Assembly (NCBI RefSeq): GCF_030164465.1
Contig: NZ_JASNJE010000011.1
Coordinates: 1 to 64,000 of the forward strand
Origin: Sedimentitalea xiamensis
Lineage (GTDB): Bacteria > Pseudomonadota > Alphaproteobacteria > Rhodobacterales > Rhodobacteraceae
Direction of reading: 5' to 3'
DNA length: 64,000 nt
Shown: positions 8,104 through 16,896 of the stretch, piece by piece
How positions within the stretch are numbered: the stretch's first letter is position 1
How the letters are laid out: the number at the start of each line of letters is the position of its first letter
The notes under the pieces: model-generated
The model's input: the letters and a program-made list of their open reading frames with translations, nothing else
Database searches by the model: none
What the model was told of the DNA's origin: nothing
Made by a program: the position numbers and the translations under genes

Positions 8104-9094
8104 AACTGGCCCTCTCAGCGGGACAAAATGCCGGTGATCACGCCGAGCGAGGTGAAGACCTCGTCGCAGACGGCGGTGATGTCCCGCTTCGGCGATGACA
8201 CGCCGTTCGTGCGGCGCAGCCGCCGGGCCGGGCGTTCAGGCCGAACGGGCCGGTGGCGTCACCGGGATGGACGCCTGCCAGCCCCACGTTGACGCAGATG
8301 ATTCCCGCCGTGAGTCAGTTTCCGGGCTGCCGCTGACGCTACTGCCGGTCCTTCGATTCCGTGCAGGTTTCGTCAAGGCGCGCCGCGCCCCGATGCTGAC
8401 GGGTTTGAACCGATCCGGTTTCCGTTCGCGCCGCGGGAATAGGGATCGTGGCGCCGGCCGGGGGGCGCAATGGCCTGTGAACGGCTCACGGGAATTGATG
8501 GGACGTGGCGGTTCAGCCGAGCCATCGAATCAGAATTCCGGGTGATCTGACGGTGATTCATCCGGGTCCACAGTCCAAAAGGCAGGAACAAACTGGAAAC
8601 ATGTTCGGGCTGATGGCAGACGGTGCGATTTATTCGGGAAATCATGGGATATTTTGGTGGGGTCTCAGATCTACCATATTTAGTGTTCATTCCCGCATTC
8701 TTACGCAAGCTGTTCCAAGGATTCGCCGAAACTGGCCTCTAGATGTTGTTTTCTTAACGCATCACAAGCAAGATTTAGGGAGTTATTAACGAAAAATCCC
8801 TTGCCAGACCATGAATTCCCACGGTATCCCTTGTTCATCGGATGAAGAAGACAGCAGGGGCACCAAACGACCCCGACCAACAAAAAGCAGGTTTCATACA
8901 GGCTTCGGCTTCATCAGACCAAGAGATCCGGCGCGCGAGCGAGCAGACATCCCCCCAGGTGGCGCGCGCGACTGGACACCCCGCACAGCGGGACGAGGGC
9001 GGCGGGTTGATCGGTGGCAGCGGATCAACCCGCCGTTTTCCATTCAAGGGGGGCGGAGACGCAGACGCGGGGCGCAGAACAAAGGACGGGGCAA
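8104..9094. other. Long non-coding region upstream of mraZ
   Basis: About 990 bp with no convincing gene. The left part is GC-rich and holds a possible gene remnant on the minus strand (8115-8240). From about 8490 to 8900 the DNA becomes AT-rich, which fits a long promoter/leader region for the dcw cluster. Two TTAACG hexamers (8754-8759 and 8786-8791) resemble CtrA half sites but are not paired as TTAA-N7-TTAA. TTGTTT at 8746-8751 with AAGATT 18 bp later is a weak promoter candidate. No RNase P RNA or tRNA was recognised. Confidence 0.5.
8115..8240 (-). pseudogene. Possible C-terminal remnant of an unidentified gene
   Basis: A 41-codon stretch ending in a stop at 8115-8117 reads SSPKRDITAVCDEVFT and then SLGVITGILSR, with helix-like composition and normal codon use. 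Immediately upstream, a second minus-strand frame reads ICVNVGLAGVHPGD and TGPFGLNA, as if one protein were split by a frameshift. No start or complete domain is visible and the family is not recognised. It could equally be chance open sequence in GC-rich DNA. Confidence 0.25.
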
Positions 9095-9613
9095 GTGGGC
9101 CGCAGGTTCAGGGGCGAAAGCCACCACAAGGTGGATGCGAAGGGCAGGGTGTCTATCCCGGCCTCGTTTCGCCGCGTGCTGGAAGCCGGCGATCCCGGCT
9201 GGACCTCGGGACTTTCCCCGGAACTGGTCATCGTCTACGGCGATCATCGCCGCAAGTTCCTGGAATGTTACACGATGGAGGCGATCGACGAGGTCGATGC
9301 CAAGATCGACGCCCTGCCGCGCGGTTCGATGGAGCGCAAGGCCCTGCAGCGGATGTTCCACGGGCAATCCTTTCCGACCAACGTGGATGAAACCGGGCGG
9401 CTCGTCCTGCCCGCCAGGCTGCGGGAAAAGATCGGTCTCGAGGGCGAGGCGTTCTTCATCGCCGCCGGCGATACCTTCCAGATCTGGAAGCCCGAAACCT
9501 ACGAAACCGAAGAACTGGCCAAGTCCGAGGCCTGGTTGGATGAGCAACCCGATGACTTTGATCCGATGGAATTTCTGGACAACCCCAGAGCGGGTGAACG
9601 GGACGGGGCGTGA
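9095..9613 (+). CDS. mraZ: Division/cell-wall cluster regulator MraZ
   Basis: A 172-residue AbrB-like DNA-binding protein that heads the dcw cluster; in other bacteria MraZ binds repeats upstream of its own gene. Two MraZ repeats are visible: [15 protein letters not shown] near residues 12-26 and [21 protein letters not shown] near 92-112. The start is the GTG at 9095 giving [18 protein letters not shown], the normal N-terminus of alphaproteobacterial MraZ; upstream codons in the same frame do not match the family. AGGACGGGG lies a few bases before it. The rsmH start lies 4 bp after the stop. Confidence 0.92.
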   Translation: MGRRFRGESHHKVDAKGRVSIPASFRRVLEAGDPGWTSGLSPELVIVYGDHRRKFLECYTMEAIDEVDAKIDALPRGSMERKALQRMFHGQSFPTNVDETGRLVLPARLREKIGLEGEAFFIAAGDTFQIWKPETYETEELAKSEAWLDEQPDDFDPMEFLDNPRAGERDGA

Positions 9614-9617
9614 CGGC

Positions 9618-10613
9618 ATGGCTTCCGCGGTTCCCCCGGACGCTGCCGACCCGCATCTTCCCGTTCTGCTGCGCCCGTTGCTTGCCGCGGTCGCCCCGGT
9701 GTCGGGCGTCTGGCTCGACGGGACCTTCGGGGCCGGAGGCTATACCCGCGGATTGCTGGAGGCCGGAGCCGAGAGGGTCATCGCGGTGGACCGGGACCCG
9801 CTGGCCTTCGAGATGGCGCGGGGCTGGGCGGCGGAGTATGGCGACAGGCTGGTCCTGCAACCCGGCGTCTTTTCGCGGATGGACGAATATGCGTCCGATC
9901 TCGACGGGGTGGTGCTGGATCTCGGCGTGTCCTCGATGCAGCTCGACCGGGCGGAACGTGGGTTTTCCTTCATGAAGGACGGGCCGCTGGACATGCGGAT
10001 GTCCCAGGCCGGGCCGTCGGCCGCCGATCTGGTCAACGCGGCCAGCGAAAGCAACCTGGCGGATATCCTGTTCCACTATGGTGAAGAACGCGCCAGCCGG
10101 CGGATCGCGCGCGCCATCGTGCGGGAACGGGCGGATGCGCCGATCACCACCACCCTGTGCCTGGCGGCGATCATCGAATCCTGCCTGCCGCGCGCCAGGC
10201 CGGGGCAATCGCATCCGGCGACCCGCAGTTTCCAGGCGCTGCGCATCGCGGTGAACGAGGAATACCGGGAACTGTTCGAAGGGCTGATGGCGGCGGAACG
10301 CGCCCTGCGGCCGGGCGGCAAACTGGCGGTCGTGACCTTTCATTCCATCGAGGACCGCATGGTCAAGCGGTTCCTGGCCGATCGCGCGGGCCAGGGCGGG
10401 CGGGCCAACCGGTTCGCGCCGGAAACCGAACGCGCGGCGCCGCAGTTCATCCTGAAATCGCGCAAGGCCATTGGCCCGGACGACCGCGAGCTGGCCGAGA
10501 ATCCGCGGTCGCGCAGCGCCAAGCTGCGGGTCGCCATCCGCACCGACGCCCCGGCAGGGCCGGTGGACGCCCGCGCCATCGGCATGCCGCTGCTCAGGGA
10601 GGTCCGCGGATGA
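9618..10613 (+). CDS. rsmH: 16S rRNA m4C1402 methyltransferase RsmH
   Basis: A 331-residue SAM-dependent methyltransferase (formerly MraW) that N4-methylates C1402 in the decoding centre of 16S rRNA. The SAM-binding motif [13 protein letters not shown] is near residues 36-48. [18 protein letters not shown] near 103-120 and [13 protein letters not shown] near 239-251 are family signatures. The ATG at 9618 is 4 bp after the mraZ stop. Its stop codon overlaps the ftsL start (ATGA), so translational coupling is likely. Confidence 0.95.
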   Translation: MASAVPPDAADPHLPVLLRPLLAAVAPVSGVWLDGTFGAGGYTRGLLEAGAERVIAVDRDPLAFEMARGWAAEYGDRLVLQPGVFSRMDEYASDLDGVVLDLGVSSMQLDRAERGFSFMKDGPLDMRMSQAGPSAADLVNAASESNLADILFHYGEERASRRIARAIVRERADAPITTTLCLAAIIESCLPRARPGQSHPATRSFQALRIAVNEEYRELFEGLMAAERALRPGGKLAVVTFHSIEDRMVKRFLADRAGQGGRANRFAPETERAAPQFILKSRKAIGPDDRELAENPRSRSAKLRVAIRTDAPAGPVDARAIGMPLLREVRG

Positions 10614-10960
10614 GGAGCGTCGCCTATGTCCTGGCCGCGATGGCGGTCTTCGGCCTGGCCTTCTGGGCCTACCGGGAAAACTATGCCACCCAGCGGGTGC
10701 TGTCGGACACCCAGCGGTTGCAGCGCGAGATCGGCGAAGCCCAGGTGCGGCTGAGCGTGCTGCGGGCGGAATGGGCCTATCTGAACCGCCCGGACCGTCT
10801 GGCGGAACTGGCGGAGATCAATTTCGACCGGCTGGGTCTTCTGCCGCTGCGGCCCGACCAGTTCGGGCGCATCGACGAGGTGAGCTTTCCGACCGTGTCG
10901 CTGCTCCCGATCACCGATGCGGTCGATGTTTCCAGCATGGCCGGGGAAGAACCGCTATGA
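10610..10960 (+). CDS. ftsL: Cell division protein FtsL
   Basis: A 116-residue single-pass protein with a hydrophobic segment at about residues 4-20, then a periplasmic coiled coil (about 25-70, ending [18 protein letters not shown]). FtsL bridges FtsQ/FtsB to FtsW/FtsI in the divisome. The [11 protein letters not shown] ending of the coiled coil is a family hallmark. The start overlaps the rsmH stop and the stop overlaps the ftsI start, both as ATGA, the standard dcw arrangement. Confidence 0.9.
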   Translation: MRSVAYVLAAMAVFGLAFWAYRENYATQRVLSDTQRLQREIGEAQVRLSVLRAEWAYLNRPDRLAELAEINFDRLGLLPLRPDQFGRIDEVSFPTVSLLPITDAVDVSSMAGEEPL

Positions 10961-12741
10961 TCCGTACGCCGCTGCGCCCGCTCGCCCGCATCCTGTCCGC
11001 CCGCGCCAAGGGCGAGAACCCTGACGCCATCGAACGCGAAAACCTGCGTCGGCGCCACGAGGACATGCGCGACCGCGCCCGCGTGCGCGCCGAAGGGCGC
11101 CTGCTGGTGCTGGGGCTGTTCTTCTTCTGCGCCTTTTCCGTCGTCGGGGCGCGGATGGGGCTGCTGGCCACGTCGGAAGCGGTCGAACCCGTGGCCAGCG
11201 CCGCGGGATCGGCCATCGCGATGCAGCGGGCCGATATCGTCGACCGCGACGGGCGCATCCTGGCGACCAATTTCGAGACCCATTCGCTCTATGCCCAGCC
11301 GCCGTTCCTCGTCGATCCGGTCGCCTCTGCCCGGGGGCTGGCGAAGATCTTTCCGGATCTCGACGAGGCGCGCCTGATCCGGGATTTCACCGGCAAGCGG
11401 AAATTCGTCTGGATCAAGCGCAAGATCAGCCCGGAACAGAAGCAGGCGGTGCATGACCTGGGCGATCCGGGCCTGCTGTTCGGGCCGCGCGAGATGCGGC
11501 TCTATCCCAACGGCAAGCTGGCGGCGCATGTCTTGGGCGGTGCCAGTTTCGGCAAGGAAGGCGTGACCGCCGCCGAGGTGATCGGCGTTGCCGGGGTGGA
11601 AAAGCAGTTCGACGCCTTCCTGCGGGATCCGGCGAACGGGGGCGCGCCGCTGCAACTGTCCATCGACCTGACGGTGCAGGCGGCGGCCGAACGGGTGCTT
11701 TACGGCGGCATGAAGCTGATGAACGCCAAGGGCGCGACGTCGATCCTGATGGATGTGCACACGGGCGAGGTGATCTCGGTCGTGTCGCTGCCGGATTTCG
11801 ACCCCAACGACCGCCCGCGCCCTCCGGCCAGCGGAGACGATCCGTCGGTCAGCCCGCTGTTCAACCGGTCGGTGCAGGGGGTCTATGAACTGGGATCGAC
11901 CTTCAAGATCTTCACCGCGGCGCAGGCGATGGACCTGGGGCTGGTCGGTCCGGAAACCATGATCGACATTCGCGGCCCGTTGCGCTGGGGCAAGTTCCGC
12001 ATCCGGGATTTCCGCAATTACGGCAAGGAGCTGTCGGTCACGAAGGTGATCGTGAAATCGTCGAACATCGGCACCGCGCGGCTGGCGCAACAGATCGGGT
12101 CGGCCCGGCAGAAAGCGTTCCTGGACTCGCTCGGCATGCTCAGGGCGACACCGTTCGAAATCGTCGAGGCGGCGGGCGGCGAGCCGCTGTTGCCCCGGAA
12201 CTGGTCCGAACTCAGCACCATGACGATCTCCTACGGCCACGGGCTGTCCACCAGCCCGATGCATCTGGCGGCGGGCTATGCCGCGATCGCCAATGGCGGG
12301 CATTACGTCAGCCCGACGATCCTGAAGCAGGACGGGCCGAAATACGGCCCGCGCGTGATGTCCAGGGGCGCCGCCCGCGCCGCGCAAAGCATGCTGCGGC
12401 AGGTCGTGACCGACGGCACCGCCAGTTTTGGCGAAGTGCCCGGCTATGCGGTGGCGGGCAAGACCGGCACGGCGGACAAGCCAAAGCCCCGTGGCGGATA
12501 TTACGAGGACAAGGTGATCGCCACCTTCGCCAGCATGTTCCCGGCGCATGATCCGAAATACGTTCTGATCGTGACGCTGGACGAACCGACCGAGACCTCC
12601 GGCAGCGAACCGCGCCGCACGGCGGGCTGGACGGCGGTGCCCGTGGCGGCCGAGATGATCGGCCGCATCGCGCCGCTCCTGGGCCTGCGGCCGGACATTG
12701 AACCCGCACATCCGGCTGCTATAAGGCTGACGTCGAACTGA
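10957..12741 (+). CDS. ftsI: Septal peptidoglycan transpeptidase FtsI (PBP3)
   Basis: A 594-residue class B penicillin-binding protein that cross-links septal peptidoglycan. One transmembrane helix lies at about 49-66 after a basic, cytoplasmic N-terminus. The transpeptidase domain shows all three active-site motifs: STFK at 314-317 (nucleophile Ser314), SSN at 368-370 and KTG at 502-504. The PBP dimerisation domain occupies about 90-230. Position between ftsL and murE supports the septal assignment over the elongation PBP2. Confidence 0.95.
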   Translation: MIRTPLRPLARILSARAKGENPDAIERENLRRRHEDMRDRARVRAEGRLLVLGLFFFCAFSVVGARMGLLATSEAVEPVASAAGSAIAMQRADIVDRDGRILATNFETHSLYAQPPFLVDPVASARGLAKIFPDLDEARLIRDFTGKRKFVWIKRKISPEQKQAVHDLGDPGLLFGPREMRLYPNGKLAAHVLGGASFGKEGVTAAEVIGVAGVEKQFDAFLRDPANGGAPLQLSIDLTVQAAAERVLYGGMKLMNAKGATSILMDVHTGEVISVVSLPDFDPNDRPRPPASGDDPSVSPLFNRSVQGVYELGSTFKIFTAAQAMDLGLVGPETMIDIRGPLRWGKFRIRDFRNYGKELSVTKVIVKSSNIGTARLAQQIGSARQKAFLDSLGMLRATPFEIVEAAGGEPLLPRNWSELSTMTISYGHGLSTSPMHLAAGYAAIANGGHYVSPTILKQDGPKYGPRVMSRGAARAAQSMLRQVVTDGTASFGEVPGYAVAGKTGTADKPKPRGGYYEDKVIATFASMFPAHDPKYVLIVTLDEPTETSGSEPRRTAGWTAVPVAAEMIGRIAPLLGLRPDIEPAHPAAIRLTSN

Positions 12742-12755
12742 CGGGGGATGGTCTT

Positions 12756-14249
12756 GTGAACACTGATGAGTCGCCGGTGGCCAAGTCTCTCAGTCAGCTG
12801 GCGCTGACCGCGCGGGGCGGGCTGGACCCGGTGGTTTCCGGGCTTGCGGTGGACAGCCGGGATGTGCGCGAGGGGTTTCTCTTCGCGGCCCTGCCCGGCA
12901 CCCGCGTTCATGGCGGCGAATTCATCAAATACGCCCTGCGCATGGGGGCCGCCGCCATCCTGACGGATTCCGCCGGCGCGGCTCTGGCGGAAACCGAACT
13001 GGCCGCCTCCGACGCGGCGGTGGTCGTGACCGAGGACCCGCGCCAGACGCTGGCCTTTACCGCGGCGCTCTGGTTCGGCGCCCAGCCGGAGATCATGACG
13101 GCGGTGACCGGCACCAACGGAAAGACCTCGGTCGCCACCTTCCTGCGCCAGATCTGGACGGAGCTCGGCCACGCGGCGATCAATCTGGGCACGACCGGCG
13201 TCGAAGGCGCCTGGGCCGCGCCGCTGGCCCACACCACGCCCGAGCCGATCACCCTGCACCGCACGCTCGCGGCGGCGGTCAGGGCCGGCATCACCCATGC
13301 GGCGATGGAAGCGTCCAGCCACGGGCTGGAACAGCGGCGGCTCGACGGGGTGTATCTGACGGCGGCGGGGTTCACGAATTTCACCCAGGACCACCTGGAT
13401 TACCACGACTCCTTTGATGCCTATTTCGCCGCCAAGGCGGGGCTGTTCCGGCGCGTCCTGCCGCCCGAAGGCGCTGCGGTGATCAACCTGGACGACGGGC
13501 GCGGCCCGGAGATGCGCGCCATCGCGGCGGCGCGGGGGCAACGGATCCTCACCACCGGGCATGGCGTCGGCGACCTGAACCTCCTGGCGCAGCGGTTCGA
13601 CGCCACCGGGCAGGATCTGCGGTTCAGCTACGCGGACCGGGTTTACCAGACCCGGCTCAACCTGATCGGCGGATTCCAGGCGGAAAACGTGCTGCTGGCC
13701 TGCGGGCTCGCTATTGCCTGCGGCGATGCGCCGGGCGACGTGTTCGACACACTGCCGCGCCTGACCACGGTGCGGGGACGGATGCAACTGGCCGCGACCC
13801 GCGCCAACGGGGCGGCGGTGTTCGTGGATTATGCCCATACGCCCGACGCCGTGGCCAAGGCGCTGTCGGCGCTGCGCCCGCATGTGATGGGCCGCCTCGT
13901 CGCCATCGTCGGCGCCGGCGGCGACCGGGACGTGACCAAGCGCCCGCTGATGGGGCAGGCGGCGGCGGAGCATGCCGACCTGGTGATCGTCACCGACGAC
14001 AACCCGCGCAGCGAGGACCCGGTCCTGATCCGCGCCGCGGTGATGGCGGGCGCGCCCGAGGCCACCGAGATCGGCGACCGCGCCGAAGCGATTCTGCGCG
14101 GGGTCGACGGGCTCGGCCCCGGCGACGCGCTGCTGATCGCCGGCAAGGGCCACGAGACCGGCCAGACCGTCGGCGACGATGTGCTGCCGTTCGACGACGC
14201 GGAACAGGCGAGCGTCGCGGTCGCCGCGCTGGACGGAGGCATCGCATGA
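12756..14249 (+). CDS. murE: UDP-MurNAc-tripeptide synthetase MurE
   Basis: A 497-residue Mur ligase that adds the third stem-peptide residue to UDP-MurNAc-L-Ala-D-Glu. The ATP loop GTNGKTS is at 119-125. DNPRSEDP at 415-422 is the DNPR motif that marks meso-diaminopimelate specificity, as expected in a Gram-negative. The start is GTG at 12756, 14 bp after ftsI; the ATG at 12748 leads straight to a stop, so GTG is the better choice. The 3' end overlaps murF by 4 bp. Confidence 0.95.
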   Translation: MNTDESPVAKSLSQLALTARGGLDPVVSGLAVDSRDVREGFLFAALPGTRVHGGEFIKYALRMGAAAILTDSAGAALAETELAASDAAVVVTEDPRQTLAFTAALWFGAQPEIMTAVTGTNGKTSVATFLRQIWTELGHAAINLGTTGVEGAWAAPLAHTTPEPITLHRTLAAAVRAGITHAAMEASSHGLEQRRLDGVYLTAAGFTNFTQDHLDYHDSFDAYFAAKAGLFRRVLPPEGAAVINLDDGRGPEMRAIAAARGQRILTTGHGVGDLNLLAQRFDATGQDLRFSYADRVYQTRLNLIGGFQAENVLLACGLAIACGDAPGDVFDTLPRLTTVRGRMQLAATRANGAAVFVDYAHTPDAVAKALSALRPHVMGRLVAIVGAGGDRDVTKRPLMGQAAAEHADLVIVTDDNPRSEDPVLIRAAVMAGAPEATEIGDRAEAILRGVDGLGPGDALLIAGKGHETGQTVGDDVLPFDDAEQASVAVAALDGGIA

Positions 14250-15670
14250 CGCTTTGGACGGCAACGGGTGCGGCGGCCGCGACCGGCGGGCAGGCGCAGG
14301 GCGACTGGAGCGCCAGCGGCGTGTCCATCGACACGCGGACGCTGGCTCCCGGCGATCTTTTCGTCGCCCTGAAGGCCGCCCGCGACGGGCATGATTTCGT
14401 CGCGCAGGCGCTGGCGGCGGGGGCCGCGGCGGCGCTCGTCAGCCATGTGCCCGATGGCGTGGTCGCCGGCGCGGCGCTGCTGGTCGTCCCGGATGTGCAG
14501 GCGGCGCTGGAAGACCTGGGCCGGGCCGCCCGCGCCCGCACCGATGCCCGCATCGTCGCCGTCACCGGCAGCGTCGGCAAGACTTCGACCAAGGAGATGC
14601 TGGCCCGCATGCTGGGCGACCAGGGCCGGACCCATGCCAGCGTGGCAAGCTACAACAACCACTGGGGCGTGCCGCTGACCCTGGCGCGGATGCCGCGCGA
14701 CACCGAATATGCAGTGATCGAGATCGGGATGAACCATCCGGGAGAGATCGCGCCGCTGGCCCGGCAGGCCCGGCCGCATGCCGCCCTGATCACCACGGTG
14801 GCCGCCGCCCACCTTGAGGCCTTCGACGGCATCGAGGCCATCGCCGTGGAAAAGGCGTCGATCCTCGACGGGCTGGAGCCGGGCGGGACCGCGATCCTCA
14901 ATGCCGATATCGGCGAGGCGGCGATCCTACGTGACAAGGCCGCCGCTGTCGGCGCCACCTGCCTGTCCTTCGGGCGCAAGGCGCAGGATTACCGGCTGAT
15001 CGACGTGGCCGTGCAGGGCGACACCACCGTCGCGCGGGCCGAGATCCTGGGCGCGCCGGTGATCTTCAAGATCGCCACCGCGGGGCGGCATTTCGCGATG
15101 AACGGACTCGGGGCGCTGGCGGCCTGCGCTGCGCTTGGCGCGGACCCGACGCTGGCGGTGCTCAGCCTTGGCCGCTGGTCGCCCTACAAGGGGCGCGGGG
15201 TGCGCGAACGCGTCCCGCTGGACCCCGGCGACCCGGACCAGGCGCTGATCCTGCTGGACGACGCCTACAACGCCAACCCGACCTCGATGGCGGCGGCGCT
15301 GGAGGTGCTGGCCGCGACCGAGACCGACAGGGGGCGGCGCATCGCCATTCTGGGCGACATGAAGGAGTTGGGACCGGACGCCGAAGCGCTGCACGCAGGC
15401 CTCGCGGACCTGCCCGCGATGGCGCGGATCGATCGGGTCCATTGCATCGGCCCGCTGATGCGGGCGCTGCATGACGCGCTGCCACCGGAAAAACGCGCCG
15501 GCGTTCATGCGACCAGCGCCGATTGCGCCGCGGCGCTGCGCCACCGCCTGCACGGCGGGGACGCGGTTCTGGCCAAGGGATCGCTCAGCATGGATCTCGG
15601 CCTGGTCGTTGACGCGATCCGCAAAATGGGTCATGGCGAAGCGGCGAATTTGGCACAAGATGATGAGTAG
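14246..15670 (+). CDS. murF: UDP-MurNAc-tripeptide:D-Ala-D-Ala ligase MurF
   Basis: A 474-residue Mur ligase that attaches D-alanyl-D-alanine to UDP-MurNAc-tripeptide, completing the Park nucleotide in the cytoplasm. The ATP loop TGSVGKTS is at 107-114; [13 protein letters not shown] (about 135-147) and [12 protein letters not shown] (about 337-348) are MurF signatures. The ATG overlaps the murE stop. The stop is 11 bp before mraY. Confidence 0.95.
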   Translation: MTLWTATGAAAATGGQAQGDWSASGVSIDTRTLAPGDLFVALKAARDGHDFVAQALAAGAAAALVSHVPDGVVAGAALLVVPDVQAALEDLGRAARARTDARIVAVTGSVGKTSTKEMLARMLGDQGRTHASVASYNNHWGVPLTLARMPRDTEYAVIEIGMNHPGEIAPLARQARPHAALITTVAAAHLEAFDGIEAIAVEKASILDGLEPGGTAILNADIGEAAILRDKAAAVGATCLSFGRKAQDYRLIDVAVQGDTTVARAEILGAPVIFKIATAGRHFAMNGLGALAACAALGADPTLAVLSLGRWSPYKGRGVRERVPLDPGDPDQALILLDDAYNANPTSMAAALEVLAATETDRGRRIAILGDMKELGPDAEALHAGLADLPAMARIDRVHCIGPLMRALHDALPPEKRAGVHATSADCAAALRHRLHGGDAVLAKGSLSMDLGLVVDAIRKMGHGEAANLAQDDE

Positions 15671-15681
15671 GACCCGCTGAA

Positions 15682-16764
15682 ATGCTCTATTGGTTGACTG
15701 CATTGTCGGACGGCGGGGACTTCTTCAACCTCTTTCGCTACATCACCTTCCGGGCGGGCGGCGCGTTTCTCACCGCGCTCGTCTTCGGCTTTCTCTTCGG
15801 GCGCCCGCTGATCGCGGTGCTGCGCAGGCGGCAGGGCAAGGGCCAGCCGATCCGCGACGACGGCCCGGAGGGCCATTTCGTCAAGGCCGGCACCCCGACC
15901 ATGGGCGGTCTGCTGATCGTCGGGGCGCTGGTGACGGCGACGCTCTTGTGGGCGCGTCTGGACAACCCGTTCGTCTGGCTGGTGCTCTTTGTCACCCTCA
16001 GCTACGCGGTGATCGGGTTCGCCGACGATTACGCCAAGGTGTCCAAGCAGAACACCTCCGGCGTTCCGGGCAGGCTGCGGCTGGCGCTCGGCATCCTGAT
16101 CGCCGCCATCGCGGCCTGGTGGGCGGCGCAATACCATCCGCAAGAGCTTCAGGGGCAGCTGGCCCTGCCGGTGTTCAAGGACACGCTGATCAACCTCGGC
16201 TATTTCTACATCCCGTTCTCGATCTGCGTCATCGTCGGGGCGGCCAATGCGGTGAACCTGACCGACGGGCTGGACGGGCTGGCGATCATGCCGGTGATGA
16301 TCGCGGGTTCGACCCTCGGCGTCATCGCCTATGCGGTGGGCCGCGTCGACTTCACCGAATATCTCGACGTGCATTACGTGCCGGGCACCGGCGAGATCCT
16401 GATCTTCTCGGCGGCGCTGTTCGGCGGCGGCCTGGGATTCCTGTGGTATAACGCGCCTCCCGCGGCGGTGTTCATGGGCGATACCGGCAGCCTGGCGCTT
16501 GGCGGCGCGCTTGGCGCTATCGCCATCGTGACGAAACACGAACTGGTGCTGGCGATCGTCGGCGGGCTTTTCGTGGTCGAGGCGCTGAGTGTGATCATCC
16601 AGGTGCTCTATTTCAAGAAGACCGGCAAACGCGTCTTCCTGATGGCCCCGATCCATCACCATTACGAAAAGAAGGGCTGGGCCGAACCCACCATCGTGAT
16701 CCGCTTCTGGATCATCTCGCTGATCCTGGCGATGATCGGACTGGCAACGCTCAAGGTCCGGTAA
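15682..16764 (+). CDS. mraY: Phospho-MurNAc-pentapeptide translocase MraY
   Basis: A 360-residue polytopic inner-membrane enzyme (about ten transmembrane helices) that transfers phospho-MurNAc-pentapeptide to undecaprenyl phosphate, forming lipid I. Visible signatures are [12 protein letters not shown] near 54-65, GFADDYAK near 113-120 with the catalytic Asp pair, [10 protein letters not shown] near 192-201, and the C-terminal loop [13 protein letters not shown] near 321-333. It is the last gene of an uninterrupted run before unrelated genes enter the cluster. Confidence 0.95.
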   Translation: MLYWLTALSDGGDFFNLFRYITFRAGGAFLTALVFGFLFGRPLIAVLRRRQGKGQPIRDDGPEGHFVKAGTPTMGGLLIVGALVTATLLWARLDNPFVWLVLFVTLSYAVIGFADDYAKVSKQNTSGVPGRLRLALGILIAAIAAWWAAQYHPQELQGQLALPVFKDTLINLGYFYIPFSICVIVGAANAVNLTDGLDGLAIMPVMIAGSTLGVIAYAVGRVDFTEYLDVHYVPGTGEILIFSAALFGGGLGFLWYNAPPAAVFMGDTGSLALGGALGAIAIVTKHELVLAIVGGLFVVEALSVIIQVLYFKKTGKRVFLMAPIHHHYEKKGWAEPTIVIRFWIISLILAMIGLATLKVR

Positions 16765-16847
16765 CGCGCCGCTGCACTGCGTGAAATCGTGATATCCGGG
16801 GGGTGACACGCCTGCACCGGGCGCGTGCCGCCGCGGTGCAGCATGAC

Positions 16848-16876
16848 TTTTTGCCTGATCGCCGCCATGCTATGAT
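16848..16876 (+). promoter_or_regulatory. Candidate promoter of the TPR gene
   Basis: A good -10 hexamer, TATGAT at 16871-16876, lies 20 bp before the TPR gene start. A weak TTTTTG stands 17 bp upstream of it at 16848-16853. An own promoter would make this inserted gene independent of the dcw transcript. Confidence 0.35.
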
Positions 16877-16896
16877 TGCGGCGATTGCAAGAGGAC

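Noticed and set aside
8754-8791. CtrA binding site upstream of mraZ
   Set aside because: Two TTAACG hexamers exist but not as TTAA-N7-TTAA; too weak to annotate.
8104-9094. RNase P RNA or a tRNA in the long gap before mraZ
   Set aside because: The conserved RNase P core strings and a tRNA cloverleaf were looked for and not seen.
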